Positions 10,860-23,368 of a DNA stretch of 64,000 nucleotides are shown here, piece after piece. Source of the DNA: Sweltsa coloradensis (lineage: Eukaryota; Arthropoda; Insecta; Plecoptera; Chloroperlidae); assembly GCA_024449915.1 (NCBI GenBank), contig JAMZAV010001828.1, positions 363,966 through 427,965 on the forward strand, read 5' to 3'. Below the pieces are notes generated by a model. It saw nothing but the letters and a program-made list of their open reading frames with translations, did no database searches and was not told where the DNA came from. Each line of letters opens with the position of its first letter. Within the stretch, counting starts at the first letter, position 1. The translations under genes were made by a program, and so were the position numbers.

Positions 10860-13840
10860 AATTTATTCAAATTTTTTGCTTGATTTGTCGGTGTTCCTGG
10901 GCTACCTTCTGGTAAAATGAATATTCCATTTTACATTAAAATATCCTGGTTATAAAACCTTCCACGAGTCCCAGTGCAATGAAAAATCGCATACTAACGT
11001 ATCTTTTACTTTTGACCAACCTTACATTATTATATAGTCACTCATATCTTAGGCCACTTTAGTTCATTTAGCAACGATACGTAACAATTACCGTACGAAT
11101 AAACGCTAACTATTACGCTCATCTATCAATGCGCTTATCTATAACAGTTTTCCTTCTTGGACCAGCGTGGTCTAAGTGGGGGAGGGGGGCACAGGACAAA
11201 GTGAAGGGGAAATTTACCCCACTCTGCTCATAAACAGTGGCGCACCGAGGGGAAGGGGTTTGGGGGTTTACCCCTCCCCTCAAGAGTCCAAAAAACTAAC
11301 TTCTATACCGATTTTTCGTAGTGAGCATGAATAATAATCTATCATAATAATCTGAAAAGTACGAAAGTACTGTCCAACATCCGCACACAGAAGAGGCTTG
11401 GGTGCGGATGTTCGGCAATACTTTTCGGATTTTATAAAGCGAAATGAACGTTTTCCATTTCTTTTTCACCTTCCTAGAGGAACTAAATGTTTATTTCTCG
11501 TACATTTTTTCCATTCAAGTTACAGATTTTTCGTGCGAGTCCTCAAAGTCCGCAAAATATTGCAAAGCTACGAGCGTCGTGGAACTGCTATACTTCAAAT
11601 TTGTATTGTGCCAAAATAAATAGTATAAATACTTACATCTGCTGTATGTTGCTGATTGCTGCTGTATTCTATAAACAAACATTGGCAGAGGAGAAGGCTT
11701 TGAAAGTGTAAAAAGTGTACACTTACTGTCAAAACAAAGCTGAGCCCGAACCCGGCTGTCTGCGGCAGACACAAGACATTTTCTAACCTGTGGTCGGGGT
11801 TGACAACTTGGCATTTTAGCGAACACTTATTTTTGATTTAGAAATCATAATTAATTTTTTGATTTCAGGATTTTTATTGATTTTTCTGCTGTTTTTTGTG
11901 ATTTTTTATTTCAGTGATTTTTCCCCCTGAGTTTTTAATTTTTATTATTTCATCTCATTTGTGCGATTTTGAACCAAATTCGGGCAGCTGATTTTGAACA
12001 AGACTTCCGAAAGTAATCCTTAACAAGGGAAATCCTCCAAAATCGGGCTGGAGCATTGGCCGCCATATTTAAAAATGTCTAGTCTGTAAAAAGTGTTTGT
12101 TTTCGTATATCTTCAAAATGGCGGAAGATAGACGAAAAGTTTCAATTGCAAAAATATTTCCCTTATAATTTGCTACAAAAATGGTGTCTACCATATTTTT
12201 TAACAAAATCATGGTTTATATGTTGCTTATTGGAGTACCTGCTGATTTCCTCATTTTCGCACCCAAACAATGCCCGATAAATCCGTGAAAAATCGATTTA
12301 CATACAAAAGGATTTTTGCACAGTGTTCATGAAATCTTCCATTAGTATTTTAAAATAATGTTCGCTACGCTTACTTCGTTACAGGTAAAAACTTTAATAA
12401 AATTGAAACATTCAATTTAAGAGAAAACCAAAATTGGTAAGCCTACAGAAAGATTGAAAATGTTGGGTATACGACTCTTCAGCACGTTTCAAGGGGGGAT
12501 GGGTTGTTTTGTTTCTTTTGTAAATCTCGTTGCAATTGACTGTTTTGAATGGGATGTTTTGTAAACCGAGAATCGTACAAAGTACGGACAAGTACCAACA
12601 GCTGTGTAGAGCATGGATAAGTTAACAAACCTAAGCTTGAATCGTCCCCAAAGAAAGTAGGGACCTAGAGTAAGCTACACTGCCAAATGCCAAGGATAGT
12701 AAGCAAAAAAACTTATATGTCTATTTCGACAATGTCCTATATGATTTACAGAAGTTATGCACGATTGTATTTGAAATACTGTACAACAAGAACATTATGT
12801 TCTATACTCAATGGTACAAACAACCTAAAATTAATAAAAGGCGTCCGGAGAAGGGGGGGGTTCAAACTACCACCCTGCCCCCAAGGCTCCGATGCCGCTG
12901 GCTCCAGTGGCGTAACTACAGGGGCGAGGAGGGCGGGGGGGCAAACGAACTAATATGAATATATGTATCGTTGTGTCTAAACATGTTCACCAACATGACA
13001 ATAGAGGTTGGCTGGATGAATCTATATTATACACAACCACGCGGTTGTCCGCAGATTAAACCTCTGGCGTCTGGCCATACCATTTTCAATGGTCGTGAGG
13101 CTTGCTTGCGGACGCTCCGTGCAGTACTTTCGTACTTTTCAAATGACATGAATAGAAATCAACATTTGCTGGTTCTGTTTTCACCCACCGAGAGATAACT
13201 AAATACTTATATCTCTGCATAGACCTTTTTTTTCATTCAAGTCACAGTTTTTTTCGTGCAAGCCCTCAAAATGCATTCAAAATTGCAAATTTTAGACGAG
13301 CTCTCAAGGAAGAGTAGAAGTTCATATTGTCGTTGTAGAGGAAGGGGGAGGGGAGGGGAGGGGTTCCCGTCGACGACTAGAGCTCACCTCTAGTTTCAAG
13401 GAATAATATTTACTTATTCTAGCTGATGTGCGCGCGACATACTATTGCCACTTTTCTCACCTCGTTCACGTTTTACAGATGAATTGAATACCCTGGGTTA
13501 AACAACTTCAATTAGTGACAAGTTTGTTGCTTAGCGCCCGTTAGGCCAAATGTACTTTTCAAGACGGTGAATGGTGATGCATGAATGAGGAAGAAGAACA
13601 ATATTTTCAAAATCATGGCTGAATGGCTTATACGGGACTCGGACCCTCGCCCCAACCGCACATGACTGTGTCACCGCGTGCGTGCGGCTTAGTCATATAA
13701 ATAAAAAAAACATGACATGCAAAAACTAATCGACTACCTGTTTGCACAAGTCCAATACGAGAGTTCAGGGCGAAGACCAAGTCCACGTTCAAGTCTTAGT
13801 TGGGTGCGAGAGAAGAGATGCATACTAATCTTGAATACTT
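10860..13840. other. Intergenic sequence, no gene recognised
   Basis: This is AT-rich sequence without conserved coding segments. Isolated hAT-type ends (CAGTGGCG) occur at 11235 and 12905, each followed by G- or C-rich tracts, but no matching right ends were found. A purine tract of GGGGA units lies near 13340-13363. Confidence 0.5.
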
Positions 13841-13851
13841 CGAGTTCGACG

Positions 13852-13943
13852 CAGTGGCGGATACAAGGGGGAACGGTGGGGAGATCGCCCCCTCCCCCCC
13901 CTCCACACTTCTCCCCCATGATTATGTCCTAGATCCGCCACTG
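13852..13943. mobile_element. 92-bp hAT-type MITE with perfect 8-bp target duplication
   Basis: The ends are CAGTGGCGGATACAAGG and the complement of CAGTGGCGGATCTAGG. GTTCGACG flanks it exactly on both sides (13844-13851, 13944-13951). An 8-bp duplication and CAGNGGCG ends are hallmarks of hAT elements. It lies 600 bp upstream of the carbonic anhydrase start codon. Confidence 0.9.
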
Positions 13944-14034
13944 GTTCGACGTACTGAAGGCGAAATATTTGGTTATATTCTACGTATTTCAACAAGATAG
14001 CAAAATAATGACGCTAATCTTATCTCCCCGCAAG

Positions 14035-14046
14035 CACGTGACGTCA
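14035..14046. promoter_or_regulatory. Overlapping E-box (CACGTG) and full CRE (TGACGTCA)
   Basis: CACGTGACGTCA contains both perfect palindromes sharing two bases. It lies 505 bp upstream of the carbonic anhydrase ATG. A CRE fits cAMP-responsive control, which would be sensible for an ion-transport-linked carbonic anhydrase; occupancy is inference. Confidence 0.5.
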
Positions 14047-14214
14047 TGTCGTCCATCCAGCTGCTCGGAGCAGCCATCAACATCACGTTTCCTCTCTTTC
14101 GATAAAATACACAAGATAGTCAACAGTCCAAAAATAAAATCCCCTTCAGCTTCTTCGTTCCTCTTGAATGAATAGCACTCAGTTCAAACCTAGCGGCCGT
14201 CACCGCGAGAGGAC

Positions 14215-14243
14215 GCTGATTGGCCCCTGCTCGGCCAATCAGC
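14215..14243. promoter_or_regulatory. Inverted pair of CCAAT boxes
   Basis: GCTGATTGGCC (14215-14225) and GGCCAATCAGC (14233-14243) are exact reverse complements with a 7-bp spacer. Each carries the NF-Y core CCAAT with the preferred flanking CAG/CGG bases. They lie about 310-335 bp upstream of the ATG, in a GC-richer block. Confidence 0.65.
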
Positions 14244-14465
14244 AGACGATTTGGCAAGACCTTGCATCGTAAAAAACTCAACCCGACTATTATACAATCC
14301 TCTTCTGTGGAATATCTCAAGTGACGAATGGAGTGGGGGAAAGTGGAGGTACGCGTGCGCAAAGTAACAATAATATATGCAACAATACGTCTTGTCTGTA
14401 GCTCTGGAGTCCGCGACAATCTGGGTGGGGAGATGGAGGGGTGTCACATGACCCGCTGATAGGTA

Positions 14466-14475
14466 CTATAATACT
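14466..14475 (+). promoter_or_regulatory. TATA-like element of the carbonic anhydrase gene
   Basis: CTATAATACT lies 76-85 bp upstream of the ATG. A start site near 14495-14500 would give a short leader of about 50 bases. No initiator is certain. Confidence 0.45.
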
Positions 14476-14550
14476 CGCTCCCAGATTGTAAACAGTGCAA
14501 CATACTCTCTCTTGCGGTGAACAACACACGTTACCAACATCAACATCAAC

Positions 14551-14584
14551 ATGAGTCTTGGATGGGGTTACTCTGACACCGACG
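14551..14584 (+). CDS. Alpha-carbonic anhydrase exon 1
   Basis: This 34-nt coding exon reads MSLGWGYSDTDG, the last Gly codon being split (phase 1), with donor G/GTAAGT. Alpha-carbonic anhydrases of the cytosolic type begin with W-G-Y close to the N-terminus and have an intron at this point. The ATG has A at -3. There is no signal peptide, so the enzyme should be cytosolic. It would reversibly hydrate CO2 to bicarbonate; in crustacean gill such enzymes feed ion exchange and acid-base balance. The frame continues past the donor by chance and should not be read as protein. Confidence 0.93.
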
Positions 14585-14815
14585 GTAAGTACCTGTTTCG
14601 CTTATTAGTGGTTTATATTCCTAGGTTTCCTCGTGTCTGTGCTATCACCACGTGTAAGTTACGTCACCCAAGGGCATGCGCGAACATGTGTTCATTTCAA
14701 TTCAACTTCAATCGACTGATAGTATTGTTTCCTAGGTTATTGCGATGCACGTCCAACATAATTATCTTACCGTAACTCACGCCTCGGGTTAGCTAGCGAT
14801 CAGAATACCGTTATC

Positions 14816-17800
14816 TTAACTTGTAAACTGACTTCTACGAATCATTCATCCTGGAGAGCGATACGGCGTTGATGTAAACACAGCGCACATGTCCAACTCT
14901 CGTTTGAAATGCGCGGACAAAACCGGCAACAGCGCGTCGTAACAATCGCGGGTACGGCGGACGTCGAACAACAATCTGATATGTCGTTTCTTCTGTGGTT
15001 TTGGTTATTACAGTCTTAATTTTTTTAAATTGTCATCGGATTGTTACGATATTTGTGATGACAGAAATTATTTAGACCATGGGAGTATGTGTCGATGTGC
15101 AGCACATGCACTGAAATGCAATGCGCTTGCTATGCAGAAAATCGCGATAAGAATTTGATAAATTAACAAATTGATGTTGTTGTCAATGATATCGTGATTG
15201 TGACGTTTATGAGCTGCATAGTTTCACGATCACATTATTACTCTACAGTCTACACTGCATTATAAGTGATTCTAAGTACGCTGGAGAAGAGGTTGTAGTC
15301 TTGCTAAGGAGGTACCATGTACGCGTTCCTAGTTCGAATCCCAACGAGGTCTTGTAAATCAAGTTATGCTGCGTCATCTCGAACCACCCATTTAGCGTTA
15401 GTATCGTCTCGCTGGCCACTTTATTGTTTCCAAAATATTATTGGACAGCCGACAATGTTGATCACAGTTATCATATATCTTTCTTTACACACAAGCGAAA
15501 TTTAAACTTTCAAAAATAACGTCACATTTTTAGATACTTACACATAATGTGCGAGGTCTTTCTAAGATTACTCTCTATAGTTTTGTTTATATTATTTTCT
15601 TACTAATTTGATAGTTGAGTGTGATAATACACATATAATGAAATCTTCAAAATATTTGCTGAATAACTTAGTTTCAATTGGTTACCTATCAAATGAGTAA
15701 TGGTATAAAAACAGGATTGAAGAAAGTACTATTGATTACGATAGGCATATCCTTACATAGTTGAACTCAGTTTTCCTTAGTTGTCCGCGTACAACACGAC
15801 AGCACAGCATAGACAATACAAGAGTGAATAATCACCGACTTCCTTTCAGACAGGGATCAATGAACCCGCTTGTAAACATTTAAACTCACTTTTACTTGTT
15901 GAATAATGTTTGGAACAACAGGTGGGCCTAGATGGAGTGAGGCTAAAATACGCAGACCTCTTTGACGCAGACGTTCTGTCCACCGTAGATCAACTTTCAT
16001 CAATACACTGTGAATGCATAGAGATTCAATGCTCGTATGGTCTTCATCTATACACTCTGATAGTAGAATTCCTTTGTAAATCAGTTGTCCTCCTTTGTAA
16101 ATCAGTTTTTATAACTGAATAGGATAGACGTTAAATAAATAATAAATAAATAAATAAAGATATTCAATGGTGAACATAAACATTATGCCAGCATGCACAA
16201 GACTCGTATTATGGCTAACTATCTATTAAATTACAATGATTTTAATGTTACGAAGTTTTTTTTTTATTATTCCTTATGCTACTACATAGAATAGATCTTT
16301 ACTCTCTTCTTTTGAAATAAGAAGGGTAAATAGTTCTTGAAGTTAATTTATATTACCGACATCTACGTTCATTAAACTGTATCTTAACTTTTCAGAAGAT
16401 GGGTAAAAATTGAGTTTAGGCAAGTTTTGACATCGAAGTTTTACATTGTCATGCAGTAATGCCTGAATATTTTAACTATTACAAAAATAATATAAAAAGC
16501 AGCAAATATGGGTTCGGCCAGCCAGTGTGTGGCAGGACATCTGGGAATCCTGCTATAACCGAAATAAACAATGTATTTTTTTATATTATGCCTACATCAT
16601 TATTGTTTATTACTAATCCCACACATTTTGAGCTACAAAAATCATCCATTTGCATAATATTTCTCTTAAATGTATGGACGAGTTGAACAGGAAAAGCTGG
16701 ACTAGTTCTTGACAACGCGGTTCGCCAACGGTTCCAAGAAGGAAAACACGAAACGAAACAAACAGCTAAGTTTATCAACACTTTGCCAACTCTCGACGCG
16801 ATCATTAGTTCTCTTCGTTTGCTGTCATATCTGTAATAATATTAATGTAACATAACATATGTACTAATTAGAACGCTAAGATCCTGGTGTCGTGTCATCC
16901 AATGTAATTTGGCTAGCTGTCAAATAAAAATTGAATCCACTACGAATAGGACCTGTTGAATTGAAGGCAAAGATGAAACAATCGGCCAAGTGCACCATAC
17001 CTTGCCAACTCGTCAACGTCAACACTAATAATATTACGAGTAGGACCTGTTGAATGCAGCCAGCAGCCAGCATCATGCAACAGGTAGGCTCGAGCTGTCC
17101 TCGCTAGTCGTGGTGTCCAAAGGCTGCGTGGGCACGGAAATAAAAACACCAAAACTATTATTTTTTGTCAACGTATATTCTTATACATACAAAGCATAGT
17201 TTGTTTTATAAGAAGTAAGTTTGCATAGTTTGCGTTTACCGGTCTATCTACTGCCAGGCTGCAGATGGAAAATAATGCGAAGGATTATCATCTGTAGGGA
17301 ACACATAAAGCTTTCTGGGAATGTCCAATCATTGCCCAATGGCTACTTTAGAGGACTATAGCATTGATATATTAACGACTGTAATAAAACCTTGAAAAAG
17401 TATTGCCTTTGGAGGGTACCGAACTAAATACCTCCAGGAACAAAGTTGCACACATGAGCTATACGTCCCTGTCGGTAGGCTGCACATAAGCCTACTTATG
17501 AGAGCCCAACCACGGTCTCTTTCAAGGAGGTTGTTGATGTTCCTAACTAACTAAATAAAAAGTCGCTCTCCAGAACTAAACCATATTTAACGCTTCAACA
17601 TTAGCGGATCGGTTCGAGATAACTTAACATCGATTCGCAAGGTAAAGAGTTCGATTCCCACCCATGACAAGTATCCCAAGGTTTGTTGTTTGATTATACA
17701 TGATTTGTTATATTGCAAGGTAAATGGTTAATTATGTAAAAAAAGAATAAAATTTATTGAAATTGAATTGATTAAATTGATGTTGCTATAGACGCCGTTA

Positions 17801-18731
17801 TGAGATAGAGTTCCTTCTCGAGCAAGTATTCTGTGTAACAACTCACGTGCCAGGGGATAAGTGCCCGCTTGAAGTGAGGGCATGGGCATGCATGTTAATT
17901 AGCTGCCGTGGTCCGGAACGACTGATTGGTTCAATCGTCGACGATGACGTTTACAAGGTGTCCGACAAGTCTTCGTGCATGTAGGCGCGATTAGAGCTCC
18001 ACCAAATACAACTATAAAGTAAAGTTTTATTTGCCTCTAGAGTGTAGATCGTAGTAGGCCTTTTATTATGATCTTTGGTGTGATAGTGTCGTCAAGCTTG
18101 GTATTACATTACCTGCTACCTGCAAGTATACGCTCATTCAAGAGGTTGTTCTTGCATCGCTGTTGTGCCGCTAAAAACTATATGCCCAATGATCCAGGGC
18201 ATTTTGTTTTTTACCCACAACAAATTGCAAAATTAGCGTTTAATCACGAAAAACACCCTTGAACGTATTTTTTATTTTTTTAACTTTTATTAAACTCCAG
18301 AGAGTACAACACCAACTATGAACTATGGCGTAACATAGGCATGCAACATTACATCATAACAAAGTACAAAAGTAGTTACAGTCAGTTAAACATTTCAGCT
18401 ATATGACAATGACAGGATAAATGAAAAATAAAATTACAAGTTTACAAAGTACATATTTATATAATTACAATCAATTAAACATTTTTTTAAAATTAAATTA
18501 AATACTCGCAAAAAATCTGACGGTTGTCTTGGTTTGTGCTACTTTTTTCTACATTTCGGTACCGTAGACCACCATCGGCTTTCCATCTATTACACGAATA
18601 ACATTTAAGCACGAATTATGAATTCTTACTCGCACTCGTGTGCTTCTTGTCCAGCTTAAACACAACGAAATAATACTTACCTGGCTCAGTGCTAGGGTAC
18701 GCAAAGCGTACTACTAGATAGAGAGGGGACA
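14816..18731. other. Intron 1 sequence with few recognisable features
   Basis: Only fragments were recognised: tRNA-B-box-like GTTCGAATCCC near 15332 and GTTCGATTCCC near 17649, and the tail of a SINE at 16060-16160. Near 17309-17334 a frame reads HKAFWECPIIAQW, which may be a scrap of a LINE C-terminus. The rest is AT-rich with nothing seen. Confidence 0.4.
16060..16160 (+). mobile_element. Tail of SINE family S2
   Basis: TTTGTAAATCAGTTTTTATA followed by ACTGAATAGGATAGACGTTA and (AATA)n. The same tail occurs at 47844-47885, at 60603-60640 and, inverted, at 58838-58885. Confidence 0.65.
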
Positions 18732-19353
18732 GAGCCGTCCCACAGTGCCCGCTTCCCGTAAGGCCATCAACCTTTTTTTTCCCCCTATTGCATCATTACT
18801 ACTGTCGATAAAGACCATGTTACACTTGTTGGCCTAAGGGGAATTGATTTATTCCCGTTTGGCCAACACCCTGCATTTCATTATCGAACATACAAAGAAG
18901 TTTGTTGGCGTTGGGGTAATTGATTTATTCCGTTAGGCCAAAAGAGTATATGCATCGTTTACGGTAAGGAGGGGGGCGTTGTTGGCGTTGGGGTTATAAG
19001 TCAATTCCCCTTAGACCAACAAACCTTCTTACATATTCAATAATAAAATGCAGGTGTTTGGCCAAAGGGGAATAAATCAATTACCCCAACGCCAACAACA
19101 CCCCACTCCTTACCGTAAACGATGCATATACGCTGTTGGCCTAACGGGAATAAATCAATTACCCCAAGGCCAACAAACCTTCTTTGTATTTTCCATAATG
19201 AAATGCAGGGTGTTGGCCAAACGGGAATAAATCAATTCCCCTTAGGCCATCAACGCTTCCTGTAACATGGTCTTTATCGACAGGTAGAAAAGATGGCATA
19301 GGGGGAAAAAAAAGGTTGATGGCCTTACGGGAAGCGGCACTGTGGGAAGACAC
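18732..19353. mobile_element. Long-inverted-repeat (foldback-like) element IR-A, copy 1
   Basis: The left arm starts TCCCACAGTGCCCGCTTCCC (from 18738), passes through AAGGCCATCAACC, CGATAAAGACCATGTTACA, TTGGCCAACACCCTGCATTT and more. The right arm is its reverse complement, ending CACTGTGGGA at 19347. Arms exceed 150 bp. The core is built of subrepeats containing TAACGGGAATAAATCAATTA, CCCCAACGCCAACAA and CCTTACCGTAAACGATGCAT. No protein is encoded. The outer bases GAGCCG and AGACAC recur, swapped, at the ends of copy 2. Confidence 0.88.
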
Positions 19354-19759
19354 CGGGGGACAATTCTCGCCACCGGCAAACCCGCTAAACATTTACATAA
19401 TATTCCTCGGTCATAAAAAATAAAACTAGGGCATCTATTTAGAAACGAGCAAATACGGCTGTAGTATAATATTACAACATACTTACGCTGGTTGCCACTT
19501 ACAAATTTTGAAACCAGCTAGAACTTCAAGTAAAATGTTTTTGAGTTGCATTTAAAAAAAATCTCATTGACGAATGCCGACCTAAATGTACGAAACTTTA
19601 CAATGCTGCAGTAGATGTAGAAACGTCAATCCAAGTACTGTAGTACTTTAAATTTCTGACGGACTTGTTGGTGTTATTTTATGCCCGATTTGATGATTTT
19701 CGTACGTACTTGTCTGTTCTGTAATAAAGTGATGATTACACGAAATAAAACTAAAGTAG

Positions 19760-19950
19760 CCTAGAATTGAGTTGTGAAGGGATTGTCCGCGGGCTGTCAA
19801 TCTCAGCATTTGCCTTAGCGACTGAAGACAACCCCGGATAAAACTATCAGTCAGGATTGCCTAGAGTGGTGGGATTCGAACACTGTGAACTCCCGAATCA
19901 GAGTTACACGCGTCCTCATACGAATGAGCCCGCCATCAGTGTCAGGTGTT
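19760..19950 (-). mobile_element. tRNA-headed SINE family S1, diverged copy
   Basis: The reverse strand has a B-box-like GTTCGAATCCCACC (near 19875), then GGCAATCCTGACTGA and CTTCAGTCGCTAAGGC, as in the better copies at 27359 and 30771. Confidence 0.65.
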
Positions 19951-21879
19951 GTGGATTGTGTGGGATTACAGAGAAAACTTGCCACATGGATATCGCAGAA
20001 AAACAAGACAATTACATTTTTACAACATAATAAAAAAACATGGTTACATATTTTGCCCATAAAGGTGATTTCATAAAATGGAATCTTTCAGAGCCACCAT
20101 GGAAACTTCGTGTGTAAGTTTATTGCCTGTATTTTATACAGTGAGTGTGACTGAGTGGGTCGACTCTAAATACGACATTATTTATTTATTTGATATTTAT
20201 ATCAGTCGAAATTAATGCACTCTTGCTGTCGACGTAGGTATCGGCAACATGCCAAATGCGTTCAGTTTCCTCCACAGTCTACACGAACCAACACACAGAT
20301 GACCTGATTATTAATCAAGTTCTTTCCAAAGAGGAAACTGACTTTAAAATCTATTTCGTGCTCGGAGATTCTGGAAGATAGGAAAAGTTTACCACGAAGT
20401 AAACGAGGTGCACCTCGTAAGACCTTGAGGTCTGTCACGGTCTCTCAAGGTCGTTCAGAGAGATAGATTTATTCAGTGGCGTATGAACCGGGGGAAAGGG
20501 GGAAATCCCCCCTCAAGTTTCACCCAGGGGGGCAGGGGGGCAAAACTAACGCGAGTTAAATATTAATCCCAGAATTTCCGTAATAAAATGCACATACACT
20601 TATACAATTCGTCAGTCACCTTGGTAAAACGAATACGTTTATCTGTGTGCTTCGTCATTACATAAAAAAAGGGTAGAGATTTACTAAAAAAGCCACTTTA
20701 CGTTCATTCTTTTAGTTTTTAGATCGCAGATAGTTGCGGTAAAACATCGTTCACAGAGCCCGACCGAGTGCAGTTAAAACATGACGAAATAACTGTTGTA
20801 TGGTGACAGACTCCGGCTTCCGCCCACAAGATCGACTAATAAATTTGCCCCCCTCCCCCCTCGTCAGTGGACTATGTTTTTGTTTTTGTTGCACTTTAAA
20901 TGAAAAATAACGTAATTTTTTCACAATTTATATTTTTCCAAAAAAAAAACTAAAAAATATAAATCTGTATAGTCTTCAAGGTTTTGGTTCAGTCTCCCCA
21001 TTAGGAAGCACACCCACGCCGTCGCCTGTGTTTACTCCTATAGTAGCTGTGAAGCATCTGTCTATGGCACGAGTGGAGCTATTCTCAGCGCTCGGAATAT
21101 GATGGGAAATGTGTTTCAAGTGAAACAGAAACGTCTTATTACGTGATGTGGGCGTCGCAGCTGTTACCCTTGAGCGCAAGTGTTGTAGGAACCTCCCCTG
21201 TCACGCGCGCTCGTCAGGGATGCGACGGGTGAATCCGCTATAGTGTCATTGTTAAAAACGTTTTCGTGGATAAAATAAAGACAGTGTGCGTCTGGCCGTC
21301 CGTAACGATCCGGGAAATCGATGACTTTAGTTTGTCATATCTATGAGAACGTTTGACGAGAGATTAAATTCTTTCTTCGTTACTCTACAAAAAGTCAACA
21401 ATTAATAATTAAACATTTTAAACTTTAACTTTTAACAATTTACTGAGATTTAGATCTCAAATTGGCAATAACATTTTATAAATTTCCAAATTTGAGTTGA
21501 GTTCCTAAAAATCATTTTTCATTAATTTGTTGTATTTATTTTTTTCCATGCACGATTCAAATCTATTTTTCTTCTTCTAAAATTTCTACAAATTTTACTG
21601 CTTAGGAACAATTCACATTTATGTGGGATTATGTACTTTATCACACAAGATTTGAAAACATAACGAAGTTAATTGCATAGGCTTTTAAAGAATTGTGGTT
21701 AATAAACATACCACTGTTCCATAAAGGGTTGAACGTGAGTTCCTAGTTGTAAGTAGTGGTCTTAATCATTGAGATGATTAACTAATAAATCTTGTTACAC
21801 CACATCCCATCAGCTGACTGATATATATTAGGTTTTAATCGAGTCAATTAAGGCAATACTACGCTCAACAGTTCTCGGA
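19951..21879. other. Intron 1 sequence, no gene
   Basis: A hAT-type end, CAGTGGCGTATGAACCGGGG, begins at 20475 and is followed by C/G-rich tracts; the other end was not found. The remaining sequence has no recognised feature. Confidence 0.4.
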
Positions 21880-21882
21880 TCA

Positions 21883-21945
21883 CTGGGGGCACGGCTCAGT
21901 GCCTGCACACGGGGTTGCGGGTCCGATTCCCGCCGAGGTTTTTTG
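21883..21945 (+). mobile_element. tRNA-like SINE head
   Basis: It has a B-box-like GGGTCCGATTCCC at 21919-21931 and an imperfect A-box region before it. It directly precedes an F1 element. Confidence 0.45.
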
Positions 21946-21954
21946 GGCTACTCC

Positions 21955-22606
21955 AAATTCCATTACTAGGAAAACGCTTAAGTCCCGCCGCGTTGATGGA
22001 TGAGCGTAATTTTTTTTAAACGAAAAAAGCGTAAAATTGTGATTTTTTAATAGATCATTTTCGATTACGCTCAAATTTCACACGAATATATTAATTCATA
22101 AAATTAAAGTTCTGTGAAAAAATCATAACAATCGGATAAAGCATGTAGGTTTTATTCGTCGAAGAAATGTTAAAAATTGAAAAAAATCGTAAAATTGCGA
22201 TTATCATGAGAAATGATTTTTCGATTGCGCTCAAATTTCACACGAATATATTAATTCATAAAATTAAGGTTCTGTGAAAAAATCATTACAAACGGATAAA
22301 GCATGTAGATGTTATAAGTCGAAGATTTTTTTTAAAAAATCGAAAAAAATCGTTAAAATTGCGATTTTCACGAGAAATAATTTTTTGATAGATTTTTCCC
22401 CCCGTGCAGTTCTTCGTTCAGAGATTCCACAGACCTCCATAAAATTTCATCGCAATTGGAGTATTAGTTTAGCCGGAATCGTGCTCACAGACACACAAAA
22501 CTACCACCAAAAAGAAAGAAAGAAAAAAAACATTACGGATTTTTTTCTCCAGTGTAGTGAAATGGAATCTTCGCTTCGCTCGCTACGCTCGCTACGCTCA
22601 TCCAAT
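21955..22606 (-). repeat. F1 dispersed element, copy C
   Basis: It starts ACTAGGAAAACGCTTAAGTC and GCGTTGATGGATGAGCG, and ends CTTCGCTCGCTACGCTCATC. It contains a direct internal duplication: the block TCAAATTTCACACGAATATA (then TTAATTCATAAAATTAA) appears at about 22071 and again at 22231. It is inverted relative to copy B at 9628. Confidence 0.78.
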
Positions 22607-22699
22607 TAGTCCTGGGTTTGATTCCCGACTCAGGCAGGCGAAAACTTCTGGTAATTGTTATGTAACTTTTTAAACCGTGTGAAAATAAGACTAGGAAGC

Positions 22700-23283
22700 T
22701 TCGCAAACGCTTTTTTTAGTCGCGTTGATGGATGAGATTTTTGTAAGTTTTTAGTTTGAGTTGGGTCTAATTACTTATCAAGTGCTTTTTAAACGCATTG
22801 TAGGTGATTGTTTTCAAGTTTTTAGTGTTACTTCTTAATTGTTATTAAATACCTCAAAAACTTAATTTAAAACCTTTATTTATGTGGTTTCTGGATAATT
22901 TTTTCAACCTTTTCTTTCAAAAAACAATACATCACCATGTGAAATATGAAAGTTTTAGCCCCACTCTTTTGGTCAGAATCGGCCCAAATGTCACGAAAAT
23001 ATAGCACTAAAAATCGAAAAAATCGTAAAAGTACGATATTCATGAGAAATATTTCTTCGATTGTACCCAAAAACGTGGCAATCTAAGTTCAGAGAAAACG
23101 AAGTCCTCTCCAATTTTCATCAAGATCGCATATGCCATTTGCCCGGAATCGTGCGAACAAACAGACAGAAAAACTTACAAAAAAACAAAACACCCGAGCT
23201 ATTTTTCTTGGGGTAACGTAAGTGAAAAAAACAAACAAAAAATAGAAAGTCAAATTGAAGTCTTCGCTTCGCTCATCCAATTA
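22700..23283 (-). repeat. F1 dispersed element, copy D
   Basis: GTCGCGTTGATGGATGAG at the left and GTCTTCGCTTCGCTCATCCA at the right. The inside matches copy B (CACCATGTGAAATATGAAAG, CGGAATCGTGCGAACAAACA). It lies directly beyond copy C in the same orientation. Confidence 0.78.
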
Positions 23284-23368
23284 ATACACATTTCCACTAA
23301 ATACTATTTCATAGTAAGGGGCGCACATGATATACTAATTCCGTTCCTATGGTTGACAATTTTCTACC

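Noticed and set aside
14585..14775. Open frame continuing from carbonic anhydrase exon 1
   Set aside because: It runs through a consensus GTAAGT donor, and the correct continuation is found at 63747.
15910..16122. 70-codon frame starting MEQQVGLDG
   Set aside because: No family resemblance, and its end is the S2 SINE tail.
17290..17350. Possible LINE C-terminal scrap (HKAFWECPIIAQW)
   Set aside because: Only about 13 residues; too short to annotate as an element with confidence.
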